Shown here one piece after another: positions 59,698 to 64,000 of a stretch of DNA of 64,000 nucleotides. The stretch comes from Thermothelomyces thermophilus ATCC 42464 (Eukaryota > Ascomycota > Sordariomycetes > Sordariales > Chaetomiaceae), in NCBI RefSeq assembly GCF_000226095.1, contig NC_016474.1, forward strand, positions 2,852,001 to 2,916,000, read 5' to 3'. Positions within the stretch are counted from its first letter, which is position 1; each line of letters opens with the position of its first letter. The position numbers and the translations under genes are program-made. Below the pieces are notes generated by a model. That model did not search any database and had not been told where the DNA came from. It saw only the letters and a list, made by a program, of their open reading frames with translations.

Positions 59698-61065
59698 CTA
59701 CTCCCTCCAGAGAATCTCTCTGAGCCGGCTTTTCTCCTCTTCTCCTCCGAATATCACGTCGATCCCCTTTCTGACCAGGGCGCACACTTCGGAGCGGCTG
59801 AGCTTGAAATGTTGGATTACGAGCGCGTACTCGTTGGAAAGAGGGCTCCCGAAGACGCCTACATCGTCCGTCTGCAACCGTAGATTTTCAGTTTGCCCGG
59901 TTCACAGCCAAGATATTGAGGTCGTGCATGTGGCACCCACACTCAAGACCACCACAGTGCCGTCGACGTTCCACCACTCACGAAAATGGCTGCACCTGGT
60001 CAGCACCCGTCTTCTCCCGACAGCTACCGGGTAACCAGACGACATAGTAACAGAAGGTAAAGAAAAAGGGAAGGAAGAAGAGTGAAGGAGCGGGGAAGGA
60101 AGGGAGGGAAGTTCATAAAGGAAAAAAAAAGGGGGGGTGGGGGGAAAGGGGGAACATTACTGGGCCTCGAACCCGCCACATATCATGCCGGCGTGGACAT
60201 TGCAGCTCAAGCAGAGCTCCAGGCCGATCCCGGGCCGGCTCAGTATCTCGCGGCGGACGCGCTCGCTGACACAGATGACGTGGCCGAGCCGGTCGGGCCG
60301 GCAGGCGAGCAGGGCGTCGAGCTCGGCGGCGCCGGCCGAGCAGGGGGCCTCGGCGAAGTGCAGCGTCAGGCCCAGGCCGGGCACGCGCCGGGCCTCGTCG
60401 AGGACGGCGGGGAGGGCCGGGTCGAGCGGCGCCGCCGGGTCCCCGCACAGGTCGAGCCCGACGACGCCGCGGCCGAGGAACTGCTTGGCGAGGGCGAGGA
60501 CGCGCGCCGCTTGGGATGGGCTGTGTCGACGGTCGATCTGGAAGATTGGCGGATTTGGGTGGGAACGGGAAGGAGAGGTGAACACAGGTTCAAGGACGCT
60601 AAGACGCTATACCATCTGTCCGGGGTCCGGGATCTTCCCCGTACCGGGGCGGAGGAAGTTGGGAGAGAAGGAGGGACAAAAAGAAAAAGGGGTCCCGGGG
60701 GGGGGGGGGGGGGGGAAAAGGGGGGAAGGGGGCAAGGGAGGGACCTACCGAAAGAATCAACTTTGTCCTCAACCCGGGGCTTCGTTGCTCTGTCCGCTCA
60801 TAGTCGGCAATGGCGTCCAGAATGGTCTGCACGTACCCGGCCTCGGTCAGACCCGCGGCCGGCATGGCGCGCGGTGTGGTGCGCAGCTCAAGATAGACGA
60901 CGCCGTCGGCGGCGAAGTCTCGAAGGACCGAGAGGGTGGCGTAGCGCAGGGCTGCGGCGTCGTTGACGAGGTTGTAGATGTAGGAGGAGAAGAGAGGGAA
61001 GAACCTTTTTGTGGCACGAGCGTTATTCTTGGGAGCCGGGACAAGGTGAGCTTAGAGGGGAAAGG

Positions 61066-61160
<95 letters not shown>

Positions 61161-61483
61161 AGGGAGGGAGAGAGAGAGAAGGGACGATTCGTGTGCCTAC
61201 GTCTTCAGGTCGTAGTCGAATTTCCCCGCGGGCATCTCAATCAGGGGATCTTGCAGGTCGGTTTCGCCCGCAGCTCTCTTGGTGAGCCAGATTTCGTGGA
61301 GGCATTGGCGGCCGATACTGCCAGTCAGGTGGGCATGGAGCTGGAGAGTCCGGGAATACGTTTCAACGGATGGAGAGAGGGACGCTCAGCTTGGGTACGG
61401 CCATCGTGCATGAAAAGCGGAGGAGGTACCTCAATCTTGGGGAGCGCCTTGCAGTCAAGCAGTGCGGATTCGGAGTGGTGCAT
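59698..61483 (-). CDS. Adenosine deaminase-like protein (ADAL/N6-methyl-AMP deaminase type)
   Basis: Six exons, minus strand: 61483-61430, 61340-61201, 61004-60749, 60537-60161, 59989-59941 and 59871-59698; introns of 89, 196, 211, 171 and 69 bp. The product is 349 residues (human ADAL 355). The family deaminates adenosine-type nucleotides with a Zn2+ ion; plant and human ADAL act on N6-methyl-AMP. Motifs: [15 protein letters not shown] (Zn ligands His20, His22), [25 protein letters not shown] (His210, catalytic Glu213), [25 protein letters not shown] and [10 protein letters not shown] (Asp294/295). HLTGS rather than the HLDGA of true adenosine deaminases places it in the ADAL branch. All splice joins fall inside these motifs and keep the frame. 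Three introns are unusually long because of simple repeats. Confidence 0.92.
60697..60715 (+). repeat. Poly-G run inside intron 3 of the deaminase gene
   Basis: 19 consecutive G within intron 60538-60748, flanked by more G/A-rich sequence to 60740. On the gene strand it is poly-C. Confidence 0.9.
61069..61179 (+). repeat. (GA)n microsatellite inside intron 2 of the deaminase gene
   Basis: About 43 GA units (61069-61154), then GGGA units and a second short GA run. It lies wholly within the 61005-61200 intron; read on the gene strand it is a CT tract before the acceptor. Confidence 0.95.
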
Positions 61484-63387
61484 TTTTGGATGCGAATAAT
61501 AGGTGCTTTTACCGGATATCTACTCAGTATCCTTCAAAGGCTCAACAAGCCCAAGCCCTGATGATGCGAGGCTCCGGACTGGGACAGGCGGGGATGCCGG
61601 CTGGCGCCGAGTGGGTGCGATTCTCCATCCCGATCACGGAAATCCGCTGAGCAGCCAGTTCCCCGGGCTCCGCGCCGTCAACCGGGCTGTCATGGGGAAA
61701 ATCTTGTGCTGAAAGCATGTCTCAGTAGGTGCCTACTGTGTACGTGAGGGCAACGGCTGCCGCTATCCACCACCGCCCGACCTTGGATGAGAGCTGAGTC
61801 GCCATTCCGGTCGGGACGTGCAGTTGGACGGCCACCGGGCGAGAGATGCAGCCGACGCAACGCAACGGCAACTCATTCGCCAGCTCGGCGTGCTCCCGGA
61901 TTGGGTCTTCAGCGGGTGCGCGCCGCAGTGTTGCAGCCAGGAATGGGGATGTTGCTGCGAACGCCCAGGCACTGTGCGAGCCCGTCTCTTCCCCTGAATT
62001 CCCTTCTCTTTTTCCTTTTTCCTTTTTTTTTCGTTTTTTGATTTTCTCGTCTAACGTCTTGTCAATCGAGTTCCTTTTTGACAGTCGATGGGGAGTGGTG
62101 CGAGTCCTTGAGTTCCTCAATCCCTTTTGGCGTGCATCTGTGATTCAAGCCCAAGAAAGAAGTCGCTTTGTGTGGAGGTACGGAGTACTCCGTACGGAGT
62201 ACGTTGAAGGGACCTAAGTTACTCCGTCGGAAGTTGGTTGCCAGATTGATCTGTAACTACTTGAACAAGGAGGAAACCGCTGGGGCAGAAGAGGGACTCG
62301 GTTCCTCTTCCGGAAGATGGACCGTGCGCAAACTGCCACGGATCCCTCCGTACCTGATGGGCGGAATACAACGACGTTGCACTGTATGTAAGGTGCTCCT
62401 CGCAGGATATTGGTACCTTACTACTCCGTACGGAGTAGTGGTTCTAGTTATTTAGGGTGGTCGTGTTTCTTCATAGTTAATAAAGATCAAAGTTCGGCTG
62501 CAGCAAGGCGCACACCTCTTGGCCCACTGAGTAATCCGTACCGCGGTCGGTCATTTGATCCGCAGCCCCAAGGTCCCTCCGGGCATCCACTGGGTCCGCC
62601 GAGAACCCACTTGATCAAGACAATTCCGAGTTCCCCTCACCATCGATAGGAGAAAGGCAAAGTTAGAGAGGCTGCAGCTCAAGAGGGAAGAGTGCCGTGT
62701 TGCTTTTGTCCTCACGGGCACCACCCGCGGCAACCGTTGCGACCCCTGCTTCTCCCGGGCCGTTGTTCGTTCTGCTGCAGCTTGCAACGCGACTTGCAAC
62801 CTTGAATTAAACCCCCTAGTCGCTCACCCCCAATCCATTCCCAAATCAGGTAGCGCAGGGTAATAATCGCAAATCTCCAGTCCAGGTCTCCCGTCCGCCA
62901 GCTGCGCAACCAGCAAATCTTTTTTCCCTACCCATCCCTGCTTTTCCCCTTTCTCCAGTCAACCCCCTTTCAAGAAAACTCGCCGTCCATTTGCATCCGA
63001 AGGACATTGCCGTCAGACGCCGGAATTGGTCGCGCCTTAAGCTTAGTAGTTCGGCCAATTCTCTCTCCCTTGCGGATTCTCGGCCGCTAGGTTGTTCGGT
63101 TTGCGCTTAGACGCACAACCCCGACCGCCGCCTCCTCTCTCCACTCAGCGCTCCGATAGTCATTTCGCTGCAGCACCTTTCCCGGCTTGCCCCAGCTGTT
63201 TTACTGGGTCGGCGCCCACACCCCTGGAGCTCGCATTCTTCCGCTTCTCGAGCAATTCGAGCGCCCCAAACCTCCAACACTCAAATCCTCCGACCCGACC
63301 GACCCGATCGCCGTCTTCCGACAACCCCCCCGCGCAGTTTGTCAATTCCTTCCGATTGACCAGAGCGCACCCGCTGCAGCAGCAGAG
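61484..63387. promoter_or_regulatory. Divergent promoter region of the deaminase and G-beta genes
   Basis: About 1.9 kb. Short frames have no motif. It contains the overlapping palindromes GTACGGAGTACTCCGTAC (62178-62195) and GTACTCCGTACGGAGTAC (62185-62202), and a second site CTACTCCGTACGGAGTAG (62421-62438). A T-rich tract lies at 62007-62043. The last 350 bp before the G-beta ATG are CT-rich, typical of a fungal 5' leader. Confidence 0.5.
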
Positions 63388-64000
63388 ATGGATCCAGGCC
63401 GGTCGAGCGACGTGTCGCCAGAGGCGATGCAGGCACGCATCCAACAGGCACGTCGCGAGGCTGAGACGCTCAAGGACAGGATCAAGAGGAAGAAGGAGGA
63501 GCTTGCGGACACGACGCGTGAGTGCCCATCCAGAACGTAAACTGACGTCTACTGCTCATGGGGTCGTTCGAGCTGACCACTCCTCGATTGCGACTAGTCC
63601 GCGCGGTCGCCGCCCAGGCCCACGAACCGATCCCCAAGAGCCAACTGATGAGGACGAAGAGGACATTGAAAGGGCATCTCGCCAAGATCTACGCTATGCA
63701 CTGGTCGACCGACCGGAGGCACCTCGTTTCGGCATCACAAGACGGAAAGCTGATCATCTGGGACGCGTACACGACAAACAAGGTCCACGCCATCCCGCTG
63801 CGGTCGTCGTGGGTAATGACATGCGCCTACGCACCGAGCGGGAACTTTGTCGCCTGCGGCGGTCTCGACAACATCTGCTCCATCTACAACCTCAACCAGA
63901 ACCGCGACGGGCCCACGAGGGTAGCGCGTGAGCTGTCCGGCCATGCCGGCTACCTGTCGTGCTGCCGCTTCATTAACGACCGCAGCATCATCACCTCGTC
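63388..64000 (+). CDS. gnb-1: Heterotrimeric G-protein beta subunit, 5' part (cut by window edge)
   Basis: Exon 1 is 63388-63517 and exon 2 starts at 63598 and runs off the window; an 80-bp intron (GTGAGT..TAG, branch CTGAC) splits a Leu codon. 177 of about 359 residues are present. G-beta binds G-gamma through its N-terminal coiled coil and with G-alpha carries signals for mating, conidiation and growth. Seen: the N-terminal helix ([17 protein letters not shown]), the linker [24 protein letters not shown], then WD repeats reading [41 protein letters not shown] and [13 protein letters not shown]. The sequence agrees with the class I fungal G-beta (Neurospora gnb-1). The longer upstream reading frame from 63092 or 63187 is 5' UTR. 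Confidence 0.96.

Noticed and set aside
60082-60966. Plus-strand open frames of 294 and 382 residues over the deaminase gene
   Set aside because: They are shadows of the deaminase exons and their repeat-filled introns; the long RE repeat comes only from the GA microsatellite.

Overview
The window reads as nuclear DNA of a filamentous ascomycete, most likely a Sordariomycete (Chaetomiaceae-like; this is inference). The coding half has short introns with GT..AG ends and CTAAC/CTGAC branch sites, GC-rich codons, and clear fungal orthologues. The other half is transposon DNA carrying the marks of repeat-induced point mutation (RIP): C-to-T and G-to-A changes, many TA dinucleotides and in-frame stops.

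Region 1-34.4 kb is a RIP-degraded, nested transposon island with no intact host gene. It holds three copies of one Ty3/gypsy chromovirus: a partial copy B at 1-3790 (minus), a complete copy A at 6297-13910 (minus, target duplication TAAAT) and a complete copy C at 24406-32017 (plus, target duplication ACAAG). Copy A lies inside a second, unrelated Ty3/gypsy element D (3791-6296 plus 13911 to about 20.9 kb). Copy C lies inside the reverse transcriptase of a Tad-like LINE (23788-24405 plus 32018-32300). A second LINE copy, a solo LTR, an inverted repeat and two TIR DNA transposons (to 34448) fill the rest. Copies A and C both carry a ruined antisense reading frame between the pol chromodomain and the 3' LTR.

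Region 34.4-64 kb is GC-rich and gene-bearing. In order: NHA1-type Na+/H+ antiporter (+), a small cysteine-rich peptide candidate (+), TOM22 (+), a large ADF-H/PH-like actin-associated protein (-), a PTC1-type PP2C phosphatase (-), VPS2 ESCRT-III subunit (-), FZO1 mitofusin (+), an adenosine/AMP deaminase-like enzyme (-), and the 5' half of a heterotrimeric G-protein beta subunit (+), cut by the right edge. Spliced gene models were built by hand; all junctions given keep the frame and join conserved protein motifs.

The genes are ordinary housekeeping loci with no operon logic. Two serve mitochondria (TOM22, FZO1), and VPS2 and FZO1 share a 492-bp divergent promoter. The unusual content is in the transposon island: the antisense frame, the dated nesting order and the RIP boundary that falls inside the last transposon.
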